The translations under genes and the position numbers were made by a program. 7,851 nucleotides of DNA from Clostridia bacterium (lineage in GTDB: Bacteria; Bacillota; Clostridia; Oscillospirales; Butyricicoccaceae): contig JAFYOK010000065.1 of NCBI GenBank assembly GCA_017560175.1, forward strand, positions 1 through 7,851, in the 5' to 3' direction. Positions within the stretch are counted from its first letter, which is position 1; the number at the start of each line of letters is the position of its first letter. This document shows positions 1-6,132 of the stretch, piece by piece. The notes under the pieces are model-generated. The model did no database searches. It worked only from the letters and a program-made list of their open reading frames with translations, and had not been told where the DNA came from.

Positions 1-905
1 CTGTCGGCGATAAGATGGCGGGTCGTCACGGTAACAAGGGTGTCGTATCAAGAATACTTCCCCCTGAGGATATGCCTTTCCTTCCCGATGGTACTCCGCT
101 TGATATAGTTCTTAACCCGCTGGGCGTTCCTTCCCGAATGAACATCGGTCAGGTCCTCGAAGTCCATCTGGCACGTGCTGCTCAGGCTCTGGGTCTGCAC
201 ATTGCTACCCCCGTCTTTGACGGTGCAAAGGAGAGCGACATCCGCAATCTGCTGGAAGAGGCAGGCCTGCGTCCCGACGGTAAGACCGTCCTGTACGATG
301 GCCGTACCGGTCAGCCCTTCGATAACCCCGTCACCGTCGGGTCTATGTACTACCTCAAGCTCCATCACCTGGTCGACGATAAGATGCATGCCCGTTCCAC
401 AGGCCCCTACTCGCTGGTCACACAGCAGCCTCTGGGCGGTAAGGCACAGTTCGGCGGTCAGCGCTTCGGTGAGATGGAAGTTTGGGCTCTGGAGGCGTAC
501 GGCGCAGCTTACACCCTCCAGGAGATCCTGACTGTCAAGTCGGACGATATCGTTGGCCGTGTAAAGACCTACGAAGCTATCGTCAAGGGTCACAACGTTC
601 CCACTCCCGGCGTTCCCGAGTCCTTCAAGGTCCTTGTCAAGGAACTCCAGTCGCTGGGTCTTGATATCCGCGTCCTCGATAAGAACAACGAGGAAATCAC
701 ACTCATCGATGATGATGACGATGAAGAGAGCTACGAGCGCGTTTCCAAGGCTGACGAAAACAACGTTGCCTCCGACAGCGAGCTGCTGAGCGCCGGTTTC
801 GCCATCCAGGATGAGCAGGGTGAGGCCATTGAAGACATCATGGGCGGCGAGTCGGCCTATGAGGACGAAGATGGCTACGGCGATGAAGCCTACCCCGAAC
901 TGTAA
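1..905 (+). CDS. rpoB: RNA polymerase beta subunit, C-terminal 300 residues (5' truncated by window)
   Basis: This is the catalytic-core beta subunit of RNA polymerase, entering the window in frame (first full codon at 3-5). It opens with VGDKMAGRHGNKGVVS, the conserved segment whose two lysines (in GDK and NKG) contact the incoming nucleotide and nascent RNA 5' end in known structures. It continues through the conserved LNPLGVPSRMNIGQ block, the DDKMHARSTGPYSLVTQQPLGGKAQFGGQRFGEMEVWALEAYGAA region split here as TQQPLGGKAQFGGQRFGEME and WALEAYGAAYTLQE, and the SDDIVGR region that packs against beta'. After VKELQSLGLDIRVLD the conserved family ends, and a roughly 75-residue acidic tail follows, including a DDDDDEE run encoded at 708-728. 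The stop is TAA at 903-905, only 21 nt before rpoC, so the two are surely co-transcribed. The rifampicin-binding region lies upstream and cannot be assessed. Confidence 0.98.
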   Translation, partial: VGDKMAGRHGNKGVVSRILPPEDMPFLPDGTPLDIVLNPLGVPSRMNIGQVLEVHLARAAQALGLHIATPVFDGAKESDIRNLLEEAGLRPDGKTVLYDGRTGQPFDNPVTVGSMYYLKLHHLVDDKMHARSTGPYSLVTQQPLGGKAQFGGQRFGEMEVWALEAYGAAYTLQEILTVKSDDIVGRVKTYEAIVKGHNVPTPGVPESFKVLVKELQSLGLDIRVLDKNNEEITLIDDDDDEESYERVSKADENNVASDSELLSAGFAIQDEQGEAIEDIMGGESAYEDEDGYGDEAYPEL

Positions 906-926
906 TTCAGAAGGGAGAAAAGACAT

Positions 927-3900
927 ATGGCGAATATGACATTTGAAGCGATCAAGATCGGCCTTGCATCTCCCGAGAAGATCGTAGACTGGTCCTACGG
1001 CGAAGTTAAGAAGCCCGAGACCATCAACTACCGCACACTGAAGCCCGAGCGCGACGGTCTGTACTGCGAGCGCATCTTTGGACCTACCAAGGACTGGGAG
1101 TGCCATTGCGGTCATTATAAGAAGGTTCGTTTCAAGGGCAAGATCTGCGATCGCTGCGGCGTCGAGGTCACAAAGGCCAAGGTTAGACGTGAACGTATGG
1201 GTCACATCCAGCTGGCTGCCCCTGTTTCCCACATCTGGTACTTCAAGGGCATTCCCTCCCGTATGGGTCTGATCCTGGATATGTCTCCCAAGCTGCTGGA
1301 GAAGGTCCTGTATTTCGGCTCTTACATCGTCACCAACCCCGGTGAAGGCACACCCCTGAAGGAAAAGCAGATCCTGTCCGAGCTGGAATACCAGGATCTG
1401 AGAGAAAAGTATGAGGATGACTTCGAGGCCGAGATGGGCGCCGAAGCCATCAAGAAGCTCCTGGCTACCGTTGGTATGAACCAGGAGGAGGCAAAGAAGA
1501 AGATCGAGACCATGAACCGCTTCGACGCTGTTCTGTGCGAGTACAGCCGCGTTAAGGAAGAGTTCCGTCTGCACATCGAGAAGGATGAGCAGAAGCTGAT
1601 CGATCTGAAGGAAAAGCTGGATGCCATCGAGGAAGAACTGAAGTCCTTCCGAGGTCTGGAAAAGCTGTCTGAGCAGCTGCGTGAGGAGCTGCGCGAGGCA
1701 AGCGGCCAGAAGAAGACACGCATCAGCAAGCGCCTGGAAGTCGTTGAGTCCTTCCGTCTGTCGGGCAACCGTCCCGAGTGGATGATTATGGACAACGTTC
1801 CCGTTCTGCCCCCCGATCTGCGTCCCATGGTCCAGCTGGATGGCGGCCGTTTTGCCACATCCGACCTGAACGACCTGTACAGACGCGTTATCAATAGAAA
1901 CAACCGTCTGAAGCGCCTGCTGGAGCTGGGCGCTCCCGACATCATCGTTCGCAACGAGAAGCGTATGCTGCAGGAGGCTGTTGACGCACTGATCGACAAC
2001 GGCCGCCGCGGCCGCCCCGTCACCGGCCCCAACAACCGTCCCCTCAAGTCTCTGTCCGACATGCTGAAGGGTAAGCAGGGCCGCTTCCGTCAGAACCTGC
2101 TGGGTAAGCGCGTTGACTACTCCGGCCGTTCGGTTATCGTTGTCGGTCCCGAACTGAAGATGTATCAGTGCGGTCTGCCCAAGGAAATGGCTCTCGAGCT
2201 GTTCAAGCCCTTCGTTATGAAGAAGCTGGTCGAAGACGGCCTGGCAAGCAACATCAAGAGCGCCAAGAAGATGGTCGAGAAGGCCAAGACAGAAGTCTGG
2301 GATGCACTGGAGTTCGTCATCAAGGATCACCCCGTCATGCTGAACCGTGCGCCCACACTGCACCGTCTGGGTATTCAGGCATTCGAACCCATCCTGGTCG
2401 AAGGCCGCGCCATCAAGCTGCATCCTCTGGTATGTACAGCGTTTAACGCCGACTTCGACGGCGACCAGATGGCTGTTCACGTACCTCTGTCGGCAGAAGC
2501 TCAGGCTGAGGCCAGACTGCTCATGCTGTCGGCCAACAACCTGCTGAAGCCTCAGGATGGTTCTCCCGTAGCCGTTCCTAACCAGGACATCGTCCTTGGT
2601 TGCTACTACATGACCATCGACCGTGAAGAGGCCGGTACCGGCAAGGTCTTCACAAGCATCGATGAGGCTCTGCTGGCTTACGACAACGGTATTGTCGGCA
2701 TCCACAGCCCCATCAAGGTCCGCGTTGAGCGCGAGTTCAACGGCGTTATGGAATCGGGCATCATCGACGCTACCGTCGGTCGTCTGATCTACAACGCACC
2801 CCTGCCTCAGGACCTCGGTTTTGTTGACAGAAATGATCCCGAGCACAAGTTCGATCTGGAAGTCAACTTCACCGTTGGTAAGAAGGAACTGGGTAAGATT
2901 ATCACCGCCTGCATCAAGCACCATGGTTTTGCCATTACCTCCGAGGTTCTGGACAAGATCAAGGAGCTGGGTTACAGATATTCGACACGCGGCGCTCTGA
3001 CCGTTTCGGCCGCCGATATGTCGATCCCCGCAGCCAAGTATACACTGGTTGCAGAGACCGAAAAGCGTGTTGCTAAGATCGAGAAGCAGTTCAAGCGCGG
3101 TCTGCTGACCGACGACGAGCGTTACCGTATGGTCATCGCTGAGTGGGACCAGACCACCAAGGATGTTACCAAGGCGATGCTGGATAACCTCGACCGCTTC
3201 AATCCTATCTTTATGATGTCGACCTCGGGTGCTCGAGGCTCGACCAACCAGATTCGTCAGCTGGCCGGTATGCGTGGTCTGATGGCGAACACCGCCGGTA
3301 AGACCATCGAGCTGCCCATCAAGGCGAACTTCCGTGAAGGTCTGTCGGTTCTGGAGTACTTCATTTCTTCCCGTGGTGCTCGTAAGGGTCTGGCCGATAC
3401 CGCGCTGCGTACCGCTGACTCGGGTTACCTGACACGCCGACTGGTCGACGTTTCTCAGGAAGTCATCATCCGTGAGGATGACTGCGGCACCGAGGAAGGT
3501 ATCTGGATCCACGAGATCAAGGACGGCAACCAGGTCATCGAGCCTTATGCCGACAGAATCATCGGCCGTTATCCCGTCAACGATATTGTCCATCCCGAGA
3601 CAGGCGAAGTCCTGGTCGAGAAGGGCACACTGATGGAGGATACACACGCCAAGAAGATCATTGCCGCAGGCATCGACAAGATCTACATCCGCTCGGTCCT
3701 CAAGTGCCGTGCGAAGTATGGTATCTGCGCGAAGTGCTACGGCTCCAACCTGGCATCCGACGAGGCCATCGGCATCGGTGAGTCGGTCGGTATCATCGCC
3801 GCTCAGTCGATCGGTGAGCCCGGTACACAGCTGACCATGAGAACCTTCCATACCGGTGGTATCGCGGGTGGCGATATTACACAGGGTCTTCCCAGAGTCG

Positions 3901-4637
3901 AAGAGCTCTTCGAGGCAAGAAAGCCCAAGAAGGCAGCTGTTCTGGCAGAGATCTCCGGTGTTGTCTCCATCGAGGAAGGCAAGCGTGGTACAATCCACAA
4001 TGTCAAGATCACAGACAACCGTGATGGCGACAGCCGCATCTATCCCATCCCCGCCAACGTACCTCTCAAGGTTCGCGAGGGCGAGATGATCTCCAAGGGT
4101 CAGGATCTGACCGATGGTCCCTACAATCCCCATGACGTTCTGCGTACAAGAGATGTCGCAGCCGTACATGACTACCTGATCCAGGAAGTCCAGCGCGTTT
4201 ACCGTCAGCAGGGCGTAGATATCAACGACCGCCACATCGAAGTCATCGTACGTCAGATGATGCGCAAGGTCCGCGTCGAGAGCGCAGGCGACACCGAGCT
4301 GCTGCCCGCATCGACCGTTGATTTCGCAGAACTGCGTCGTGCAAACGAAGAACTCATCGAGAAGAGCAAGGTTACCGGCCTCGATTACGAGCCCGCGACC
4401 TACACACCGCTCCTCATGGGTATCACAAAGGCTTCGCTGGCCACCGACAGCTTCCTGTCTGCCGCATCCTTCCAGGAGACAACAAGAGTTCTGACCGAAG
4501 CCGCTATCAAGGGTAAGGTCGATCCTCTGCTGGGTCTGAAGGAGAACGTCATCATCGGTAAGCTGATCCCCGCCGGCAGCGGTGTAAATCGCTACAGCGA
4601 AGTTTCTTACGAAGAAGTTATAAATATGGTTGACTAA
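927..4637 (+). CDS. rpoC: RNA polymerase beta' subunit, complete, 1236 aa
   Basis: This is the largest core RNA polymerase subunit, carrying the Mg-binding active centre. The ATG at 927 follows a GGGAG ribosome binding site (913-917) at 9 nt and the product begins MANMTFEAIKIGLASPEKI, a normal N-terminus. Zinc site 1 is C59, C61, C74, C77. The sigma-binding clamp helices start near N315 (NDLYRRVINRNNRLKRLL), the switch-2 segment is near 387-405, and the catalytic loop NADFDGDQM spans 507-515 with D509, D511 and D513. The bridge helix starts near N801 (NFREGLSVLEYF), zinc site 2 is C853, C927, C934, C937, and the trigger-loop histidine is H975. The trigger loop runs straight on to GLPRVEELFEARKP without the large insertion of proteobacteria. 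Residues about 183-243 form a charged helical stretch that I do not find in the Bacillus subtilis protein as I recall it (about 1200 aa). The last codons double as a promoter -35 box for the next gene. Confidence 0.99.
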   Translation: MANMTFEAIKIGLASPEKIVDWSYGEVKKPETINYRTLKPERDGLYCERIFGPTKDWECHCGHYKKVRFKGKICDRCGVEVTKAKVRRERMGHIQLAAPVSHIWYFKGIPSRMGLILDMSPKLLEKVLYFGSYIVTNPGEGTPLKEKQILSELEYQDLREKYEDDFEAEMGAEAIKKLLATVGMNQEEAKKKIETMNRFDAVLCEYSRVKEEFRLHIEKDEQKLIDLKEKLDAIEEELKSFRGLEKLSEQLREELREASGQKKTRISKRLEVVESFRLSGNRPEWMIMDNVPVLPPDLRPMVQLDGGRFATSDLNDLYRRVINRNNRLKRLLELGAPDIIVRNEKRMLQEAVDALIDNGRRGRPVTGPNNRPLKSLSDMLKGKQGRFRQNLLGKRVDYSGRSVIVVGPELKMYQCGLPKEMALELFKPFVMKKLVEDGLASNIKSAKKMVEKAKTEVWDALEFVIKDHPVMLNRAPTLHRLGIQAFEPILVEGRAIKLHPLVCTAFNADFDGDQMAVHVPLSAEAQAEARLLMLSANNLLKPQDGSPVAVPNQDIVLGCYYMTIDREEAGTGKVFTSIDEALLAYDNGIVGIHSPIKVRVEREFNGVMESGIIDATVGRLIYNAPLPQDLGFVDRNDPEHKFDLEVNFTVGKKELGKIITACIKHHGFAITSEVLDKIKELGYRYSTRGALTVSAADMSIPAAKYTLVAETEKRVAKIEKQFKRGLLTDDERYRMVIAEWDQTTKDVTKAMLDNLDRFNPIFMMSTSGARGSTNQIRQLAGMRGLMANTAGKTIELPIKANFREGLSVLEYFISSRGARKGLADTALRTADSGYLTRRLVDVSQEVIIREDDCGTEEGIWIHEIKDGNQVIEPYADRIIGRYPVNDIVHPETGEVLVEKGTLMEDTHAKKIIAAGIDKIYIRSVLKCRAKYGICAKCYGSNLASDEAIGIGESVGIIAAQSIGEPGTQLTMRTFHTGGIAGGDITQGLPRVEELFEARKPKKAAVLAEISGVVSIEEGKRGTIHNVKITDNRDGDSRIYPIPANVPLKVREGEMISKGQDLTDGPYNPHDVLRTRDVAAVHDYLIQEVQRVYRQQGVDINDRHIEVIVRQMMRKVRVESAGDTELLPASTVDFAELRRANEELIEKSKVTGLDYEPATYTPLLMGITKASLATDSFLSAASFQETTRVLTEAAIKGKVDPLLGLKENVIIGKLIPAGSGVNRYSEVSYEEVINMVD

Positions 4638-4658
4638 CGGTCCAACTTGTAGTATAAT
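4630..4658 (+). promoter_or_regulatory. Near-consensus sigma-A promoter for the L7Ae-family gene, overlapping the rpoC stop
   Basis: TTGACT (4630-4635; 5 of 6 to TTGACA) is separated by exactly 17 nt from a perfect TATAAT (4653-4658). The -35 box lies in the last rpoC codons and its final T is the first base of the rpoC TAA stop (4635-4637). A start point near 4664-4666 would give a leader of about 25 nt to the ATG at 4690. No terminator is visible after rpoC, so the downstream genes probably receive both read-through and this internal promoter. The match and spacing are seen directly; activity is inferred. Confidence 0.8.
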
Positions 4659-4676
4659 GCGTAATGCAGGCCAAAT

Positions 4677-4681
4677 GGAGG
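4677..4681 (+). promoter_or_regulatory. Ribosome binding site deciding the start of the L7Ae-family gene
   Basis: GGAGG sits 8 nt before the ATG at 4690 but only 2 nt before the in-frame ATG at 4684. It also lies well downstream of the in-frame TTG at 4630, which is the promoter -35 box. The spacing therefore selects 4690. Confidence 0.8.
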
Positions 4682-4689
4682 AAATGAAA

Positions 4690-4935
4690 ATGCTTTCAGA
4701 GCTTGCAAGCGGCACAAAGGTCACAGGTTTGAAGCAGACCAAGCGTGCCGTCTTAGATGGATCCGCAGTTAGAGTTTATATCGCCGAAGACGCAGAAATG
4801 CGTCTTCGGCGTGAGCTTGTAAATATCTGTTCGGAATGTGATGTTCCGGTCATCGATATTGTGAGCATGCAAGTGCTCGGACAGGCCTGCGGTATCAAAA
4901 TTGGCGCCTCCTCAGCTGCTTTGCTGAGGCAATAA
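4690..4935 (+). CDS. rplGB: L7Ae/L30e/S12e/Gadd45-family K-turn RNA-binding protein (YbxF-like), 81 aa
   Basis: This small ribosome-associated protein belongs to the L7Ae family, whose Firmicute members (YbxF and YlxQ of Bacillus) bind kink-turn RNA. The exact cellular role of YbxF is not well established. The product carries the two family signatures: the N-terminal RNA-binding stretch G13-L-K-Q-T-K-R-A, equivalent to GTKQTVKAL of YbxF, and the C-terminal loop LGQACGIKIGASSAAL (63-78). Its 81 residues match the usual length of about 82, and its position between rpoC and rpsL is the standard Firmicute location. A strong promoter and a good Shine-Dalgarno site precede it. Codons 31-41 are encoded by a perfect 13-bp inverted repeat with a GAAA loop (4782-4811), which is odd for a coding sequence. 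Codon use is also looser than in its neighbours, with TTA at 4753, TCA twice and AGG. The ATG at 4684 is a possible alternative start that would add two residues. Confidence 0.93.
   Translation: MLSELASGTKVTGLKQTKRAVLDGSAVRVYIAEDAEMRLRRELVNICSECDVPVIDIVSMQVLGQACGIKIGASSAALLRQ
4782..4811 (+). repeat. Perfect 13-bp inverted repeat with GAAA tetraloop, inside the L7Ae-family gene
   Basis: The left arm at 4782-4794 (CGCCGAAGACGCA) and right arm at 4799-4811 (TGCGTCTTCGGCG) are exact reverse complements separated by GAAA at 4795-4798. As RNA this is a very stable hairpin closed by a GNRA-type tetraloop. No U-run follows (TGAGCTTGTAAAT), so it is not a standard intrinsic terminator. It encodes ribosomal-family residues I31 to R41. 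Confidence 0.9.
4910..4929 (+). repeat. 7-bp hairpin over the last codons of the L7Ae-family gene
   Basis: CCTCAGC (4910-4916) and GCTGAGG (4923-4929) are exact reverse complements with a 6-nt loop TGCTTT. There is no downstream T-tract, so a terminator role is not supported. A 7-bp stem can arise by chance in a window of this size; its position just before the stop codon is the only reason to list it. Confidence 0.4.
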
Positions 4936-4945
4936 GAGGCTTTAA

Positions 4946-4960
4946 CGGATAGAATATCCG
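4946..4960 (+). repeat. 6-bp hairpin in the spacer before rpsL
   Basis: CGGATA (4946-4951) and TATCCG (4955-4960) flank a GAA loop in the 65-nt spacer between the L7Ae-family gene and rpsL. The following sequence is A-rich rather than T-rich on either strand, so it does not look like a terminator. It could shape the rpsL leader, or be chance. Confidence 0.4.
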
Positions 4961-5000
4961 ATAAATATAAAGCAAATCATATTGAAAAGGAGGAAAATCA

Positions 5001-5423
5001 ATGCCTACATTTAACCAGCTCGTCAGAAAGGGCAGAGAGGTCACACTCTACAAGTCCACAGCTCCCGCTCTGCAGAAGGGTTACAACACAAGAAAGAAGA
5101 CTCAGATCGATCTGTCTTCCCCCCAGAAGCGCGGCGTCTGCACAACAGTTAAGACAATGACCCCCAAGAAGCCTAACTCGGCTCTGAGAAAGGTCGCTCG
5201 TGTTAAGCTGACAAATGGTATGGAAGTTTGGGGTTATATCCCCGGTGTTGGCCACAACCTGCAGGAGCACTCTGTAGTTATGGTCAGAGGCGGTCGTGTT
5301 AAGGACCTCCCCGGTGTTCGTTACCACATCATCCGCGGCACACTGGATACACAGGGTGTCAACGGCCGTATGCAGTCTCGTTCCAAGTACGGCGCTAAGC
5401 GTCCCAAGGCCGGCAAGAAGTAA
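5001..5423 (+). CDS. rpsL: 30S ribosomal protein uS12, complete, 140 aa
   Basis: S12 lies at the decoding centre of the small subunit and influences translational accuracy. The ATG at 5001 follows AAAGGAGG (4986-4993) at 7 nt and gives the standard start MPTFNQLVRKGR. The hallmark PQKRGVCTTVKTMTPKKPNS contains K56, equivalent to E. coli K43, and GGRVKDLPGVRYH contains K101, equivalent to E. coli K88. Both are wild-type lysines, so none of the known substitutions at these two streptomycin-resistance sites is present. The roughly 13-residue N-terminal insertion (GYNTRKKTQIDLSS region) is the usual Gram-positive form, and 140 residues is a normal length. D102 is the position that RimO methylthiolates in species having that enzyme. 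The one oddity is W77-G78 in EVWGYIPG, where EVT(A/S/C)YIPG is the form I know. Translation of rpsG is separated by an unusually long spacer. Confidence 0.99.
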   Translation: MPTFNQLVRKGREVTLYKSTAPALQKGYNTRKKTQIDLSSPQKRGVCTTVKTMTPKKPNSALRKVARVKLTNGMEVWGYIPGVGHNLQEHSVVMVRGGRVKDLPGVRYHIIRGTLDTQGVNGRMQSRSKYGAKRPKAGKK

Positions 5424-5517
5424 TTTGCCTGCGTGACGCAAAACAAATCACAACTTTTTATTTTTCCACAGCAATTATTAAATTAAGGTAGAAAAAAAGA
5501 AGTCGCGAAGCAGACGC
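5424..5517 (+). other. AT-rich first half of the rpsL-rpsG spacer, no gene
   Basis: No coding capacity is visible. TTTGC (5424-5428) and GCAAA (5438-5442) can form a weak 5-bp stem, followed 12 nt later by a T-rich tract (5455-5465, TTTTTATTTTT). The gap and weak stem make a terminator doubtful. A run of seven A residues at 5492-5498 lies about 20 nt upstream of the promoter-like TTGACC and could act as an UP-type element. Confidence 0.4.
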
Positions 5518-5567
5518 TTGACCGACGTTTTATATATATATTTTATGTATGTAAACGGGTCATGGCG
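5515..5567 (+). repeat. Imperfect inverted repeat in the rpsG leader region
   Basis: TGACC (5519-5523) pairs with GGTCA (5558-5562) and CGTTT (5526-5530) with AAACG (5553-5557), with a two-base GA bulge on the left; CGC (5515-5517) can pair with GCG (5565-5567) across a small internal loop. The 22-nt loop is almost wholly A/T. The left arm contains the possible -35 box and the right arm lies near the predicted start point, so the element could work as DNA (operator) or only partly as RNA. No family is recognised. Confidence 0.45.
5518..5546 (+). promoter_or_regulatory. Possible sigma-A promoter upstream of rpsG
   Basis: TTGACC (5518-5523; 5 of 6) is followed after 17 nt by TTTTAT (5541-5546; 4 of 6). 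The spacer contains a run of alternating TA (5531-5540) that would melt easily, and an A-tract lies upstream. The -10 match is mediocre, so this is a candidate only. If real, rpsG-fusA would have its own promoter with a leader of about 80 nt. Confidence 0.35.
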
Positions 5568-5616
5568 CTGACAGAAGCAAGAGTTACTTTTGAGTACCTA
5601 TGAAATCATTACTATG

Positions 5617-5624
5617 AAGGAGGG
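5617..5624 (+). promoter_or_regulatory. Ribosome binding site that sets the GTG start of rpsG
   Basis: AAGGAGGG lies 7 nt before the GTG at 5632. The in-frame TTG at 5590 lies upstream of this site and has no Shine-Dalgarno of its own, so the GTG is the start. Confidence 0.9.
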
Positions 5625-5631
5625 AAGCAAA

Positions 5632-6102
5632 GTGCCCAGAAGAGGAAATGTACCCGTAAGGGAAGTTCTTCCGGATCCGCTTTACAACTCGAAGCTTATT
5701 ACTAAGCTCATCAACAACATCATGCTTGACGGTAAGAAGGGTGTCGCCCAGAAGATCGTCTACGATGCATTCGAAATTGTAAAAGAAAAGACCCAGAGAG
5801 ATCCTGCTGAAGTTTTCGAGCAGGCTATGGAAAACATCATGCCCGCCCTGGAAATCAAGGCTCGCCGTGTCGGTGGTGCAACATATCAGGTTCCCATGGA
5901 AGTTAGACCTGAGAGACGTCAGACACTCGGCCTGCGTTGGATCACAACATATTCCAGAGCTCGTAACGAGCGCACAATGAAGGAACGCCTGGCAGGCGAG
6001 ATCCTGGATGCCATCAACGGCACCGGCGGTTCTGTCAAGAAGCGTGAAGACACACATAAGATGGCCGAAGCCAATAAGGCATTCGCTCATTTCCGTTGGT
6101 AA
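5632..6102 (+). CDS. rpsG: 30S ribosomal protein uS7, complete, 156 aa, GTG start
   Basis: S7 is the primary assembly protein of the 30S head and binds the 3' major domain of 16S rRNA next to the E site. From the GTG the product reads MPRRGNVPVREVLPDPLYNS, matching the family N-terminus, and its length of 156 residues equals that of the Bacillus protein. Conserved blocks include KARRVGGATYQVPMEVRPER, LGLRWI, and the C-terminal KKREDTHKMAEANKAFAHFRW, split as KKREDTHKMAEANKA and FAHFRW. An upstream in-frame TTG (5590) would add 14 residues (STYEIITMKEGSK after the initiator) with no counterpart in the family and would bury the Shine-Dalgarno inside the gene, so I reject it. fusA begins 30 nt after the stop. 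In E. coli S7 represses translation from the rpsL-rpsG spacer; whether anything similar happens here is unknown, but the spacer is long and partly structured. Confidence 0.98.
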   Translation: MPRRGNVPVREVLPDPLYNSKLITKLINNIMLDGKKGVAQKIVYDAFEIVKEKTQRDPAEVFEQAMENIMPALEIKARRVGGATYQVPMEVRPERRQTLGLRWITTYSRARNERTMKERLAGEILDAINGTGGSVKKREDTHKMAEANKAFAHFRW

Positions 6103-6132
6103 TCGTACAGGATTAAGAAAGGAGACCACAAG

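Noticed and set aside
2631..2642. 12-bp palindrome GCCGGTACCGGC in rpoC
   Set aside because: One or two 12-bp palindromes are expected by chance in a window this long, and it lies in ordinary conserved coding sequence.
4630..4689. TTG (4630) or ATG (4684) as the start of the L7Ae-family gene
   Set aside because: The TTG is the -35 box and would lie upstream of the predicted transcript start. The ATG at 4684 is only 2 nt from the Shine-Dalgarno, against 8 nt for 4690.
48..4742. A 1564-codon open frame on the minus strand across rpoB and rpoC
   Set aside because: It is exactly codon-aligned with the sense genes and exists because they avoid TTA, CTA and TCA. The translation has no recognisable family and crosses gene boundaries.
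4941..4971. Promoter for rpsL from TTTAAC and TATAAA
   Set aside because: The spacing is 19 nt and the -35 match is poor; the strong promoter at 4630-4658 already serves this gene.
5424..5465. Intrinsic terminator after rpsL
   Set aside because: The stem is 5 bp and the T-rich tract starts about 12 nt after it, so the usual stem-then-U-run arrangement is missing.
5545..5617. Tiny leader ORFs (8 codons at 5545-5571 and 5 codons at 5600-5617)
   Set aside because: Neither has a ribosome binding site or a codon run that suggests attenuation; such ORFs are expected by chance.
5590..5618. Promoter-like TTGAGT-17-TATGAA just before rpsG
   Set aside because: Both boxes match only 4 of 6 and the transcript would start at or after the ribosome binding site.
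5590..5631. TTG at 5590 as the start of rpsG
   Set aside because: It has no Shine-Dalgarno, adds residues with no family counterpart, and a strong AAGGAGGG precedes the GTG at 5632, which gives exactly 156 aa.
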